Source of the DNA: Leucaena leucocephala
Taxonomy: Eukaryota; Streptophyta; Magnoliopsida; Fabales; Fabaceae
Direction of reading: 5' to 3'
Assembly: GCA_037074615.1 (NCBI GenBank)
Contig: CM073527.1
Location: 6,660,848 to 6,724,847 of the forward strand
Length of the DNA: 64,000 nt
Shown: positions 23,037 to 36,100 of the stretch, piece after piece
Position numbering within the stretch: the first letter of the stretch is position 1
How the letters are laid out: each line of letters starts with the position of its first letter
Notes under the pieces: model-generated
Databases searched by the model: none
What the model saw: the letters and a program-made list of their open reading frames with translations, nothing else
Told to the model about the DNA's origin: nothing
Made by a program: the position numbers and the translations under genes

Positions 23037-24690
23037 TCACAACAAGACCCCATCCCAAGAGAACCTTCCTAAAGACCCACTGGCTTGCTGTTTAATGTTT
23101 GTTAAGGTAACAGCTATTACAGAGTCAGATTCCCACGAACTCTTGATTAACTCTAGCAGTTCAGGGGAAGCAGTATCAAGGGTCATTTGCAAGATTTGGG
23201 AACCATGTAGCTTGGAAAGCGCATCAGCCACATCATTTTCACTTCCTCACCTGTATTGAATCTCATAGTCATAACCCATTAACTTCGTAATCCAATACAT
23301 CTGAAATGGTGTCTTTAACTTCTGTCCCAACAAATACCCAAGACTCTGTTGATCAGTTCTAATACTGAAACGGCCCCTCTCCAAGTACTGGTGCTAGTGC
23401 TCAACTGCAAGGACCACAGCTAGTAACTCCTTCTCATATATTGAGAGCTTGATATGTTGGGGTGCCAATGCCTTACTGAAAAAAGCAATTGGTTGCCCTT
23501 CTTGCATTAACATAGCACCTACTCCAGCTCCACATGCATATGTTTCTATTGCAAACTGCTTAGAAAAATATGGCAAAGTAAGTCAGGTGCTGAAACCAAA
23601 GTATCTTTTAATTTCTGGAAGGATATCCCTGCTACCTTTGACCATTGGAAGGCGTCCTTATGCGTAAGCAATGTTAAAGGTCGAGCCAATTCTCCATAAT
23701 TCAAAATAAACCTTCTATAGTACCCAGACAAGCCAAGGAATCCCCTAAATTGCTTCACATTCTTAGGTTCTGGCCAATTTACTACTGCTTGAATCTTACT
23801 AGGATCAGTAGACACCTTTCCTACTGAAATGATGTGGCCTAAATACTCCATATTTTTAGTAGCAAAAGTACACTTATTCAATTTGACAAAATACTGGTGG
23901 TCACGCAAGATCTTAAACACCAATTCTAAATGTGAAGCATGGTCTTCCATTGATGAACTGTAGATAAGGATATCGTCAAAAAAGACCAACACAAATTTAT
24001 GTAAGAAAGCTCAGAAAATGTCATTCATTGCTCCCTGAAATGTGGCAGGAGCATTGGTCAACCCAAAGGGCATGACCAACCATTCATAATGACCAGAATG
24101 GGTTTTGAAGGCTGTCTTGTGGCAGTCAGTAGGTACCATTCAGATCTGATGATATCCTAACCTTAAATCCAGCTTAGTAAACCACCTAGCTAAATGCAAT
24201 TCATCCAATAAATCTTCCACCAAAGGAATTGGATACTGATTCTTAATAGTATGCTTATTAAGCTCCCTGTAATCAATGCACATTCTCTAGGATCCATCCT
24301 TGTTCTTTACCAAAACTATGGGAGCTAAAAATGGTGAAGAGCTCTCTTGTAACACCCCATTCTGCAATAGGCTCTCAACCTGCTGCTCAATAATGTCCTT
24401 CTATATTGCATAATAACAATAAGGTTTCAAATTAATGGGGTTTGTCCCTTCTTGAAGAATGATTGAATGATCATGACCAGACCTTAAAGGAGGCAACCCA
24501 CACGGATCCTTAAAAACATCTCCAAATTCCAACAAAACCTTATGCACCTCATCTGGACATCCCTTTATTTCACTATGAATTATGAAACATTGGGATTCGT
24601 TTATCTCCCTCGGCCTTAGTAGCTAAACCAGAAACACCTGTTGATCCTTGTTTCCAAGAGGACTCAGCTTTACTACAGGGACCATATCAA
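23037..24690 (-). pseudogene. Ty3 reverse transcriptase and RNase H (broken)
   Basis: A fragmentary reading from about 24350 gives the palm domain: a FTKLDLRLGYHQ-like segment, a stop before MVPTD, MPFGLTNAPATFQG, and then 23992-23546 beginning VFFDDILIYSSSMEDHASHL with the FxDD catalytic motif, YLGHIISVGKV, and FRGFLGLSGYYRRFI. RNase H at 23576-23394 reads IETYACGAGVGAMLMQEGQP where DASGxGxGA is expected, so the first catalytic Asp is Tyr. 23231-23037 (MADALSKL) is the connection to integrase. Several in-frame stops are present. Confidence 0.9.
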
Positions 24691-24702
24691 GCGTTCGGGG
24701 AC

Positions 24703-26190
24703 CTATGGCTTGTAGTTTGCATAACCCTTGTACCATAAATGCATCATCAACTGATCATACTCCCAATAGGCGCTCTTGATTGACCTCAGCCATTCCAACC
24801 CTAGGACAATGTCATAAGTATGTAAATCAATAACCCTAAGTGTAGCTTCAAACTCCAAACCCTGCATCTGCCACTTACACCCTTTCCAAACCCCATGAAC
24901 CTTCAACCTCCGTCCTCCTGCCACTTGTACAAAGGATACAACCTCCTGCCCTCCCTTCCACCCCAATTTCTGAGCTAAACTGAGGTCCAAAATATTATGG
25001 GTACTACCATTATTAATCAACACATAAATCCCCCTTCTACCTATATTCCTTGCAATCTTCATGCTTTCCCCTGTTTCTTGACCACGAATAGCATGCAAGG
25101 AAAGCAGGGGAACCGAATCATCAGCATCCTTATCTACCAAACAAAAGGCGTTTCCATCAACTTCTTCACATGAAAAGAAATGCAGCTGCATTTTCTGCCT
25201 TTCTGCACAGCGATGGTCGCGAGAAAATTTCTCGTGACAGTAGAAACATAAGTTTCTAGCACGATAGTCTGCTTCTTCCTCTGCTGTGAGCGTTTTGAGG
25301 GGACAAACAAATCTTGTAGGATTCTTGATTTTTGGGCCCCTATCTTTATTAGATACCAGAACATCTGTAAGTCGAGAAGAAACTCCACCCCTGACTAATG
25401 CATTCTTGTAGGATGCCGACTGACTTGGAGAAGTCACAGGTCCAGACGCAAGTCTCCCACTTCTTTCCCCTCCCAACCTACTGTTCCGATGGTTAACGAC
25501 AATTTCTTGAATTCTGGCTAGACGCTGAGCTTCTACCAATGACTGAGGATCAAACATTTGTACTGAATCTGCTATTTCTTCCTTCAGTGCCCCCACAAAC
25601 ATATCAACTAAGTACACTTTGGGAAGATCCACTCTTGTTGAAATCATATCAAAATGAATATTGAACTCGGCTAAAGACCCCGTCTGTCGAAGGTGAGTTA
25701 ATTCTGACATAGGCTTTTTAAACGGGGGCCCAAAGGTTTGTGTCAACAATTTTACATATTTTGCCCATGATGGTTAGAAATCTCCCCACCGACATTCAAT
25801 GGCTAACTGCCATTCAAATGAATCCCCATCCAAGTGCACTGCCGTAGCATCCACCTTCGACTCCTCGGGAATATTTTCCAACCAGAAATAACGTTCACAC
25901 CTTAATATCTAGGAATGGATGTTCTTCCCATCATATCTTGGGAACTCCATTATGGGGAGCCTCACTCAACATCGGTCATCCACATGCTCTTCATTCCTTT
26001 GGTGGCCATTACACGGAGGAGCACCATGGACTATCTCGCACATTTCTTGCGTCACGGTCTGCAACTCTTGATGGAAAGAATGACCTATTAATTGCATCTC
26101 CTCCCTGAATCCCAACATTATTGCTTACAAGTCATCGACCCACGACATTTGTTGTTCCACATTTTGTAACCTATCATCCATCTTTAGGCC
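24703..26190 (-). pseudogene. Ty3 gag and protease (broken)
   Basis: Gag reads from an ATG near 26150 (MSWVDDL then a stop) through a capsid-like segment (ILRCERYFWLENIPEES, DGDSFEWQLAIE) into the long open stretch 25749-24703 (348 residues). That stretch holds the end of capsid (TQTFGPPFKKPMSELTHLRQ), a zinc knuckle (CFYCHEKFSRDHRC), and the aspartic protease, where GIYVLINNGSTHNILD has Asn in place of the catalytic Asp (usually IDNGSTHN or VDSGSTH). YDIVLGLEWLRS is the protease C-terminal motif. At least three stops lie upstream of 25749. Confidence 0.9.
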
Positions 26191-26250
26191 CACTTCTTGT
26201 CGACGGATCTGTACCATTCAAGCTGTGCCAACGTGAGCCTGAGGAAAGAG

Positions 26251-26264
26251 TGGCTCTGATACCA
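26251..26264 (-). other. tRNA-iMet primer-binding site
   Basis: TGGTATCAGAGCCA on the minus strand, one base downstream of the 5' LTR end, the standard initiator-methionine primer site of plant LTR retrotransposons. Confidence 0.92.
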
Positions 26265-26265
26265 C

Positions 26266-26531
26266 TGTTGAGACTGTATATTAGAAAATCAAGAAGAGAA
26301 GAATTTGCGATAAGAAGTTCAAGTGGAAAGAGGGAAAGAAGAAAGAATTCAGAAGATTGAAAGAGAGGGAGATAACAGAAAGCAAGTACGGTAACTGTCA
26401 CTGAATTATTCCATATCCTGCCTTTATTACATCTATCATTCTTTATTTATACCCCTTGGCTCTGTAACTAAAACTAACATCACCGGGGTCACCCCTTGTA
26501 ATCTCCTGACATCAATTATTTTTTTATAACA
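26266..26531 (-). repeat. 5' LTR of the chromodomain Ty3 element
   Basis: TGTTGAGACTG...TTTATAACA on the plus strand, followed by the TCATA duplication. Confidence 0.92.
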
Positions 26532-26881
26532 TCATAGGATTCAACTTCCTCGTTTTAGTTGTTAATTATATTTTTTTCTATTCAAACTATTATATTTATA
26601 ATATTTTATTTTATTTATTTATTTGATAAAAAATGTTAAAAGTTTTCCCCTTTAGTCCCAAATTTGTAGTTCCGTCACAACTAAACTCTTACCCCTTAGT
26701 GAAAGATGAAGCTAACTTGATTCAAAGCTGATAGATGTCTCACTTGTTACTTTATCTTTATTCCATCGATTACTTTAGCATATTATGATTTTTTATTTCT
26801 AGAATTGTGATCCTATATATGTGACTGAGATGTATTTGTGTTGGTATACATTTGGGCATTGAGATTTACATTGGACATTGT

Positions 26882-29340
26882 TGTTAGGAAAGGCTAGATA
26901 TCCAAGATAGGGTGAATTGGGCGTTGTAGGATTTTAAAAACTTTGTCGAAGCTCTTTTGAAATTATTTTACAATTTGATCAATGAACTAGATAAACTTGA
27001 AAACTGTGATAAGATAATTGAAATGAGTTTCTATAAATATAAAGGGTTAAGGAAGAGAAAAATCACACAAAATAATTATCCTGCATGGTCCTTCTTTTAC
27101 CTACGTCCAGTCCTTAGCTTCTCACTAAGATTTATAATACACTATCTTCCCAAGATTATAATAAGCTCTTGATAGCCTTTACAATCTCAATTTTAATGGT
27201 TAATTGAGAGCCTCCTCAATTCTAAGGTAACACCACTATCTGTTGGCAATACTCCCCCTTATAGATACAAGAACAATCCCACATTGAATCCCTAATTCTA
27301 AGTTTTTTTTTCAGATTTGGATAAGGATGATGAAATATAAAACTCTCTCAGATAGAGTAAATGATACATTATAGTACATAATATTGTCTCTCTCAATATA
27401 TGATGATGGTACATAATGAAAAGCAGAGAGTTGGAGGCTTTTTCAGTCTAATGATGTTTTGGCATTTAGATGATGCATTCATAGCTCGCATTTTTTCTTT
27501 TTAATTTTGAATACTCTTATATTAATATATGAAGTTTGACACAATCAAGAGAAGTTATGGTAATAATCGTTCAGCACTTAAATTTCTTCCATCTTCTGAT
27601 TATCTTTGAGTTCAAGAACAATGGTCATATTTCAATTATCATAGTCTCCTCTATTTAACTTCAACCATAGCAAATGACATATCTCCAAGAAGCTCTATGT
27701 GTATACTTTCAAATGAACCAAGTTTGACTCAACATGTCATTGTAGGTAGAAAGATATGATCAATTTAGGGAGTAAAGGTTATGGCCAAAGCTTTAATCCT
27801 ATATTTCATATTATGAACAATATATCTTCCTCATATGAGACTCTTTGGCAATGAAATTAGTGTCATTGAATTGTTTTCTGAGTCTAGTTTCATATGAATC
27901 AAGTTTCACCTCAATTGGATAAGTAAATCTTGTGATATGGTTGAAATACTCAACCTATATTGATGTAAAGCAGAAGAGTTGTTAAAAATGAAGAGATTAA
28001 TTGATTAGTTAATCAATTAATTCAACAAAGCAAACATATTTGAGTTGATTTATCAATCATCATCTTATCCCTTTGCTATTCCTTCACTCATTTGTTTATT
28101 CGATTAAGAGTTCGATTAATTCTTGATTCTTGAACTTGATTAGTTGAATTCATAGCCAATTAATTCATTCTTCTTCCAATGCCTTCTTCACAGTTCCTCC
28201 ATATTAATCGAATCCAAATTTGATTAATTGAATTGGGGTTCAATTAATGTTCACTTTCCACAATGAACCTTAATTGATTACCCAATCTATTAATGTCTCC
28301 ATGTTTTATACTTGAACTGAACTGAAATCTTGGCTTCCGATCTTAATCATGTAATAATGTTATTTAATTGAATTGTTAGTAGATAAAGACTTCATATATG
28401 AAGTGAGGATTGATGCAAAAGATTTAAGATTAAAGAGAATGAATCAAAGAATGATATGATAGTAAACCATCCCATGCTCATTTAGTTGAATTCATAGTCA
28501 CTAGTTTAAGCAATGATTAAGTATATAAAGAAGTAATAATCAACTCATATTATAAACACATCAAGTTCAAATAAAGTTTAGGTGACTTTGTAAAAAAATA
28601 CTGTATTAATCAATTAATTATCATTAATTTAATCAATATTTCAATTAATGTGAAAAATAAAAAATAGAGCATCACATTTATCAGCATTGTCAGCATAAAT
28701 TGATAAGTTAAGTTTCTCTAAAGATTTTCAATGAATAATAATGAGAAACAAAAGTAAACTTTGGGTTTAAATCAAACATATATAATTCAAAGATAGATGC
28801 TACTGATTTCAACATAATCGAATTACTAATCCAGTAATATAAATTAATTGAAACCTTAGTCAATTAATATCTCTAGAGGAATTGATACAAAAGGTTATTC
28901 ATAACATATGAATTGAATAATCAATGGATTAATGTATATTAATCGATTAACCAATCGATTAATAGAATTAATTTTAACTTACAAAAAATAGTTCTAAATA
29001 CACTAATCAAACAATCAATTGATTAATGTATATTAATCGATTAATGGACTTAGTTTTTGAATTCCAGAGAGTAATGACTTTATATTAATGAAATGACCAA
29101 TTGATTAATGGACACGTTAATATATTGATTGTTCAATTAATTGACATTAATCAATTGACTAATCGATTAACTAATAAAAACTGAATATAAAATATTTTGG
29201 ATAAGGTATTAATTTACATTAATCGATTAATTAAATAAATCATTAAAATAATAGTATTGACACATAAGCAACTTGAATCACATTTAGATACTGAATATAA
29301 CTAATAAATATTGTATTAAAAACAGTTTGTTCAAGAAATT
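26882..29340. mobile_element. LTR-like sequence B1 rich in TTAATCGATTAA palindromes
   Basis: Starts TGTTAGGAAAGGCTAGATAT followed by GGGTGAATTGGGCG, the opening found in many plant LTRs and related to the end of B2 (42617-43999, opposite orientation). From about 27990 to 29240 the sequence is a degenerate array of ATTAATCGATTAAT and CAATTGATTAAT words. No coding sequence. The far end and a duplication could not be found, so the 3' limit is approximate. Confidence 0.45.
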
Positions 29341-29378
29341 GAATCAGATGCTACTCTAAATAAATCGAGTGTGAATAT

Positions 29379-32300
29379 TAGGGGTGTGCACGGGACAGGA
29401 CGGGACCGGGACAACCTCATCCTGGTCTGGTCCCATCTCATGGGTGTCCCTATTCCTTTCGGGATCGGGACAGGTTCAGGAATTCCCGAACCCTTTTTTA
29501 AAAATAATAAAAAAATATTCCATAATTCATTCCAAAGAAAATGATGCAACAACTTCCTCCAAATATTACTATTACTCCCTGATATAAAATTAAAATGACA
29601 AACATTCAAAGAAACAACTTGATGAAGATACAACAATATCATATAAAATTAAAATATTCCAAGGAATTAAACAAAGAAACAAACAAACACTGAAAAACCA
29701 AAGACGTGCTACTTCTTCAATTCTTCCACTTCACTTAATAGAGTTATTGCTTTGTCTGCAAAGAAATAAAAAGAGATAGAGGATAATTAAGAAATAAAAC
29801 AAGGGTAAACAAATAAAATCATCTATGAAATTAAAAAATAATATGATATAACTAATATTATTTTTTGCTGCTAAAGTTTCATTGAAGTTGTCAATATCGT
29901 AGTATTTTAATTTGAATGTAGATAGAGATAACCAATTTTGGGCACAGATTAACCCTTCAACCATCTTAGGGGATAATGAACTTCTGAAGTCATCAATAAC
30001 ATGTCCCCTATACTAAATGCTGATTCTGAGGACACGGTAGAGACAGGCATGGCTAACACATCACATGCAATCAATGAAATGACTTTGTATTTACTAGCAT
30101 TCAGTCTCCACCAATCTAAAAAATCAAGCATAAGATTATGATAGTCATCTAACTCAGCCTATAGATACCTCTCTAACTCTGCATACTTATCTGTTTGACT
30201 CTCAAAGTCAGTATGGGCAAGGAACCTTTGAATTACACAAGAACCCTCCTCATCATCAATATCAAAAGACTCTAGCTCCAAGACATCAGTGTCACAAGAA
30301 CCTTGAGTTGGTAGTTGACTCTTACTTTGACTTCCACTTTGAGTTTGAAGCTGAGATGCATCATGTGCATCTGAATAATGATCATACAAGCGATACAAGA
30401 CTGCGGAGACATTTTTGGACATGGTGTCACGATGTGTAGGATTAGAAAACATATCCTCAAAAGCAAACTTCAAAAACTTCATTTTATACTTGTGGTCAAG
30501 CACCACTGCAATCACCAATAAAGGATTTAAATTTTCAAACTTACCCCAATACTTGTTGTATTTGCCTTGCATACTCTTAGCCATGTGACACAACAAAGAA
30601 TTTGGATTGTTTGCCCTTTTCTTCAAAAGAATAGCCACAATAATGATTTGTTGGAAGGCCAAACTTGAGGTCACATGAAGTGATCCTGAAAATTTCAAAG
30701 TAACATTGTAGAACACCTTTAAGAATGTAACAAATTCCTCAGCTTCCTTGAATGACTTGGTAGTAGGGGGCCCAATTAATTTTTTAACCTTAAAGCTTTT
30801 TGGTATTCTGTATCTAATTCCTCCATCCTTGCAAACACGCTACTAAATTTAATAGCATTCCCCAATATTACGTAAGTTGAATTCCACCTAGTTGGACAAT
30901 CTATTCTCAATAGACTATTTGAATTAATCTTTATTTTCTCCACAAGCTCTTTGAATTTTGAAAACCTTGTAGGAGAAGATCTTATATATTTAACTGCATT
31001 CTGAATGGATTCAATGGAGTCATCCATTTCTTTCACACTATCTGACACAATCAAATTCATGATATGAGCATAACACCTCAAGTGCAAGAAGTCCCCATCA
31101 CAGACAAGACTATTCCAATATCTAAAAACCGACTTCAAAGTTGATAATACATTGTCATTTGAAGAAGCATTATCAACTGTGATGGTAAAAAGTTTATCAA
31201 TGCCCTATGACAATAAATATTTCTCAATTTCTTTTGCAACTATATCACCTTTATGGTCTTCAACTACGCAGAAATTTAAGATTCATTTTTGCAAATGCCA
31301 ATCTTCATCGATCCAATGCGCAGTGAGACACATATAGTTGGCATTCTGGTTATAAGTCCATGTATCGATAGTGAGGAAAACTTGAGCTTTTGTTCTTCTG
31401 AAATAACTTTTCAAGTTGCTTGCTTCTTCAAGATACACCTTTAAGCAGTCCCTAGTAACCGTTAACCTTGATGGTATTTGAAAGTGAGGTTCTACCTTAC
31501 TCATCATCTGTCTAAAACCTTCACCTTCAACAGTTTGAAAGGGAATTTCATCCAATATGATATACTTTATAACGGCTCATCTACATCGCTCTTGATTAAA
31601 TAAATGATGACCAATAGTTTTAGAAGAGCCTACTGTAGAGAACATAGCTTGCCTCATCTTATTTATTCTGCTCAGATTTAGGGGGCACCTATCCAAATAT
31701 TTTCACAATCCACTTGTCCCGTGGGTGACAGGATTGCAAGCAATCTTTGCCAGACAGTACTTGCACTTGGCTTTGTGATCTCTATTATTTTCATCCAAAG
31801 GAATCTTATCAAAATGCTCTCAAACAATTGATTTGAGTCTTTTTTCTGGTTTCTCATCTTCATCAACATCTTCTGCTTCTCCCTCTGTCTCTTGTACTTA
31901 ACTATAGCTTCATGTTCAGTATCTTCAATCTGTTCTAAGTTCTCTTCAGTTGTAGGTGTAGTTGCCATCCTCTTGTAAAATAGGAAAAAAATTGTAGTAA
32001 TTATTGATAAAAGGAAACCAAACTTATGCCATGAGGAAAATCAAGCACAGTACATGTCACTCTAGAAACAAGTGCACTTCCTTTGAAAATTGATTTCAGA
32101 TCAGAGATAAGCAAGTATTTAGTGTCTCGTGGGATTTCATTTTGCACTTATTTTATTATTAACTGTATCTTTGCTACATGTCACTCCATATCAGAGACAT
32201 AAATGATATTTTCTTCAATTTATCTTGCGAACTTTAATATGTGGTTAATGATTAATTGTTAGATTTGGCACAAGAAGAAACATGGCTTGACTTCATAGTA

Positions 32301-32919
32301 ATGGTACCTCTTCATTTGCCAATATATAAAGTAGTTTGCACAGAAAGATTGAATTGGACATTGATATTCTGATAAGATGATTTCATGAGACGTGAAGAAT
32401 GAAATCGCTAAGATAGGTTACAAATGTAGACTGCAGAGCATGAATTGGACATCACTTTATGGTAAAGCATATTTCATGAGACATATCAATATGCATACTC
32501 ATAGTTGTGTTATATAGAAAAATAAAACAGCCACACGCATGTATCCATAATCGCACCAAAAAATTAGACAAATACTCACAAATGTTTAACTCAAATAAGA
32601 TAAATAATCATCAAAATAGTTGCAGAAATTGAAGCCTAAAGGGGATTTGAAAGTGATTAACCTACCTCAAGCTTGGAATTTTGCGGAGTATAAGAGACTT
32701 AAAGGGAATTTGGAAATTGGAAGTTAATCGACGATGGTGGACAAGTAGAGTTGTGGGCTACTAGAGACAACAAGGATTGACTCAAAGAAGTGATCGAAGC
32801 TATGAGGAGAAGGCAAATAGCAGCGGCATCTAGTAAACCCTAAAGGGATTTTCAATTTTCAAGCACGGAAGACCTAAGTTGGACAGGGACTTATGATGGT
32901 TCCGTGTACCGCATGCCTG
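29379..32919 (-). mobile_element. hAT (Ac-like, BED-type) transposon with transposase
   Basis: The left terminus is TAGGGGTGTGCACGGG, a hAT-type end shared with the MITE at 45456-46198. The minus-strand transposase occupies the interior. The right terminus is weak: CAGGCATGCGGTACACGG (minus strand, ending at 32919) matches the left end only partly. Flanking octamers are GTGAATAT (left) and GTGAAGCC (right), agreeing in 5 of 8 positions. Left end fairly secure, right end tentative. Confidence 0.6.
29900..31968 (-). pseudogene. BED-type hAT transposase (RICESLEEPER-like), broken
   Basis: N terminus at 31968 (MATTPTTEENLEQIE) is followed by a frame change into the BED zinc finger at about 31790-31690: KCKYCLAKIACNP...HGTSGL, a stop at the conserved Trp, then KYLDRCP with Tyr where the zinc-binding His is expected. 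31555-31283 (FQTVEGEGFRQMMSKVEPHF, VFLTIDTWTYNQNANY) is the core with a DxW catalytic region. 31138-30776 (LRCYAHIMNLIV, CPTRWNSTY) and 30716-30159 (LDHKYKMKFLKFAFEDMF) continue it. 30131-29949 (DVLAMPVSTVSSESAFS) plus LICAQNWL in another frame at about 29955-29930 is the hAT dimerisation region. At least one stop and several frameshifts make it inactive. Order and motifs leave little doubt about the family. Confidence 0.92.
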
Positions 32920-33186
32920 GTGAAGCCGTCGAGCTGACTTGCATTGAATGAGTTGTATGATTATATGTTGGCACTCTTTTGCTATGTTTAATGTGTCTCT
33001 TTTGATTCCATACTCCAGTAAATTTGCTTAGTTAGTTGATTAACTAGGCATATAGGATTTTCACTGGAGAAGATCCTTTCATTAGCATTTTTCTACTCAT
33101 ATCTCATGCAGATCATCCTAGCTATCCAATCCATCTAAGGGCTGACAGAAAGACACATCATGAACCATTTAAAATCTCATCTCAAC

Positions 33187-36100
33187 TGTAACATCCTTAC
33201 TTTTATACGTCATAGGGACCACTCAGTAGTATTTAGAACCACTTACAAGACCTTGGAAGTCCATTAGCCAAATCTGGAATTTTACTCTTTCTCGGGTTAC
33301 TGTTCATATGGTATTCTAGATTACGCAACAAACTTCAAAAAATCATAATTAATTCTAGAAAACTCGAAATGAAGTGGTTCAAAAAGATTCATGAAGATAA
33401 CATCTTGAAATTTAATGGAAAAATAATTTCCAGGCCAAATCATTATCCAATTAATACAGTTTATTCGTTGAAGTTTACTGTTTATTTGGTCAAAAACTCT
33501 GGAAACAGTTTCTGGTCCCTTACTTTGGAAATTCATTTCTCTTGGTATACACATCCAAATGAAACGTTCTACCTATGAACTTAAAGCTATTGATGTGTAC
33601 TAAATTCTCATAAAATTTCTTGAAATAATTCCTTCATTTGCTAGGTCAGACTGAAGCCACAACAAAACTGCTTCAGGACCTAGTTTTTTACCATTTCAGT
33701 TTCCTTTCTTTCACTTTCCATAATTGTTCCAGCATACATAAATCATCTCTTTTGCTTTTTCTGAATTTATATACATCATGGGGTTATACAATAATTGTTT
33801 CATACAATCTCATCACATAAATAGATACTTTACATGGCTTTGACATACATGGAAAATGCATAGCATATCCTAACATCTTAAATACTTCACTTTTCTTCTT
33901 CCATGCTTTAACTCTTCTCCATGCATACATTATCCATCATGCTTGACCTAAATTGGTTGGTTATGGGAGAGTGAGATTCTAGGGAATCTCAGTAGCAAAC
34001 ATTACCACTTAAATATGCAAGATGGATGCTAATGCATGATATGTAATTTCATTAACTTTCTTTGATTAGTGACATGCCATCATGCTATATACTTTTACAT
34101 AAAGTGCATGGCCATGGAAACATGTTATTCACAATACATTCAACATCATTTATCATGCCACAACATCATTCAAATAACATATACATGTCAACACATAAGC
34201 ATACCACATCAAGCACATAAAGAGGTAAGTTCACTACCTTGCACTTAAGCTTTTCTCTTGACCTTTAGCCCTTGCTCCCTAGATTTCCAACCATGAAGCC
34301 TTTATGTCACTTACCAACATCTTCTTGGATGTTTCATGGTCCTAAACACATTCATATTCTTCACATAACTCATTAGGACTCATGAACTCCAACCATGTTC
34401 AAGACTAACTTTGTTACACTCTTTATTGTCATAACCTTCTCTAATTTTCACTAATCCACTTGGCTCTTGAACCAATTGATATCTTGACTTTACCCTACAC
34501 AATTTCATCTTTTGAATCCATTTGTGAGCTTAGAATCATGAAATTCCAGATCCTTCATGGCCTTCTGTACAGAACTGAACATAAGCATACAATTCTTTCA
34601 ACAATTCTCATTTTGATTCTAATGCTTCCCATACTTGTTTCTCCACTTTGCCCCACACAACTTTTCATTTTAAAACCATTAGAACCATCAAAATCATGAA
34701 ATTCCAATCACTGTTCATGTGAGTGAACAGTAACCATAAGGAATCTCAAAGACTACAACCTTGAGATTTTAATGTTTCCAAGGTTCAAAACCTTTCCAAT
34801 CCTACATAAAATCATCATACAAACTCAATGGAAGCATTAAATCATTGAAATTCAATTTCCTTCCCTCATGAACAGTGCAGACCGAACAGGGCACACAATG
34901 GCAAAGTCAAGAATATCAATTTGATTCAACAACCAACCACTTAACTAGCTTATTTAAGCTTCAATCATATGGTTCTAACTTTAATTTCTTCTTTCCCCTT
35001 TCCTTTAAGGTCTTTGGGCAGCACCACCCCTTAGAGAAAACTCAACTTTTCTCCCATCAAAACCCTAAGTTCAAGCTCCCAAATCAAAGGAAAATAAGCT
35101 AGGAGAGATTGCTTACATTTAATCTCTAGCTTGCTTGAACTTTGGAACCTTAAATCTTCTTTGTCTTGGCTTGAGTTTTCATTTTGCAATAGTTTCCCCA
35201 AGGGTCCATGAGCTTACGGTTTGGCTGCAGAATAGAGGGGTTATAGCCAAAATCCAAGAAAAATAATGGCCAAGATTGATTTGGTTACTATTTGATCTAA
35301 AGGCTCATATTTAATCTTGGATTTTACTTTTTCATAAAAGAATAATTATGACATCATGTGGGACAGCTCAAGGGACACCTCAAGGGGTTATATGGCATGC
35401 TCACCATTCCAGGAAGCTTCTAGAAAAAATCCAGTCCAATCCGGTACCGATCGGAGTAGTTTCACAACAACTGGACTGTTTTCTGTTCTGAATTTTTCTA
35501 TAATATACCAGAATATGTATTCTGTCCTGGAAATCAATGTCTAGGCTTCTCATACCCTTGACATGGTTATACTAAGTATTTATCTGCCATCCATTCCTTG
35601 GGAAATGACCAAAATACCCTTGGTGTCCTTTCTTACACTATATTGACCCTAAGGGTATAATTATCATTTTACCCCTCTTTATACTGCCTCAAGGTGTATC
35701 TGGGCTCAAATAATCATATGTATACCATGTGCCACATTTTTAGCCTATCCCAGGTGACCAAAATGCCCTTCATCCATCTCTAGTATAATCTGGGCATCCA
35801 GGGGCACTTTCGTAATTTCACACTTTTTCTAGACACTAGCCCCTTCTCCTGATGGACTGGTACCCTGGGTTTTGGGCCCTTCTTGGCGTCATCATGGGTC
35901 TATATGTGAGTTCATCTAGCCTCACATACCGATAAGTTCCATTATCGGATCACGGGTGTTATCAAACTCCCATCAAAATTCATTAATATGTAAATAACTT
36001 TTTATACATAACTTCTTCCGGAGTTCTGTCAAATTCATAACATCTGACACTGTAGGGCACACTTTCCTATAATTCCTGCACATATATCTGATGTCCATAT

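Larger units (their letters stand above)
21445..26531 (-). mobile_element. Chromodomain Ty3 retrotransposon (Reina-like), complete but dead
   Basis: 5,087 bp, bounded by two LTRs of 253 and 266 bp and a perfect 5-base duplication TCATA (21440-21444 and 26532-26536). Minus-strand order: 5' LTR, tRNA-iMet primer site, gag, protease, reverse transcriptase, RNase H, integrase, chromodomain, polypurine tract, 3' LTR. The short LTRs, total length near 5 kb and a C-terminal chromodomain fit the Reina clade of chromoviruses; clade is inference. Many stops and changed catalytic residues show it is inactive. Confidence 0.93.
20911..26680 (+). mobile_element. Possible hAT-like remnant interrupted by a Ty3 element
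   Basis: The left flank begins CAGGGGCAGAGC at 20911. The right flank ends in GTAGTTCCGTCAC near 26668-26678. These resemble the GC-rich ends (CAGGGGCGGAGC... type) of a common plant hAT family. Between them, just before the Ty3 insertion, MKKFLKASKKY (21329-21361) resembles the N terminus of the TTF-type zinc-finger hAT transposases (MKRFL...). No 8-base duplication could be confirmed. Low-certainty assignment. Confidence 0.3.
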
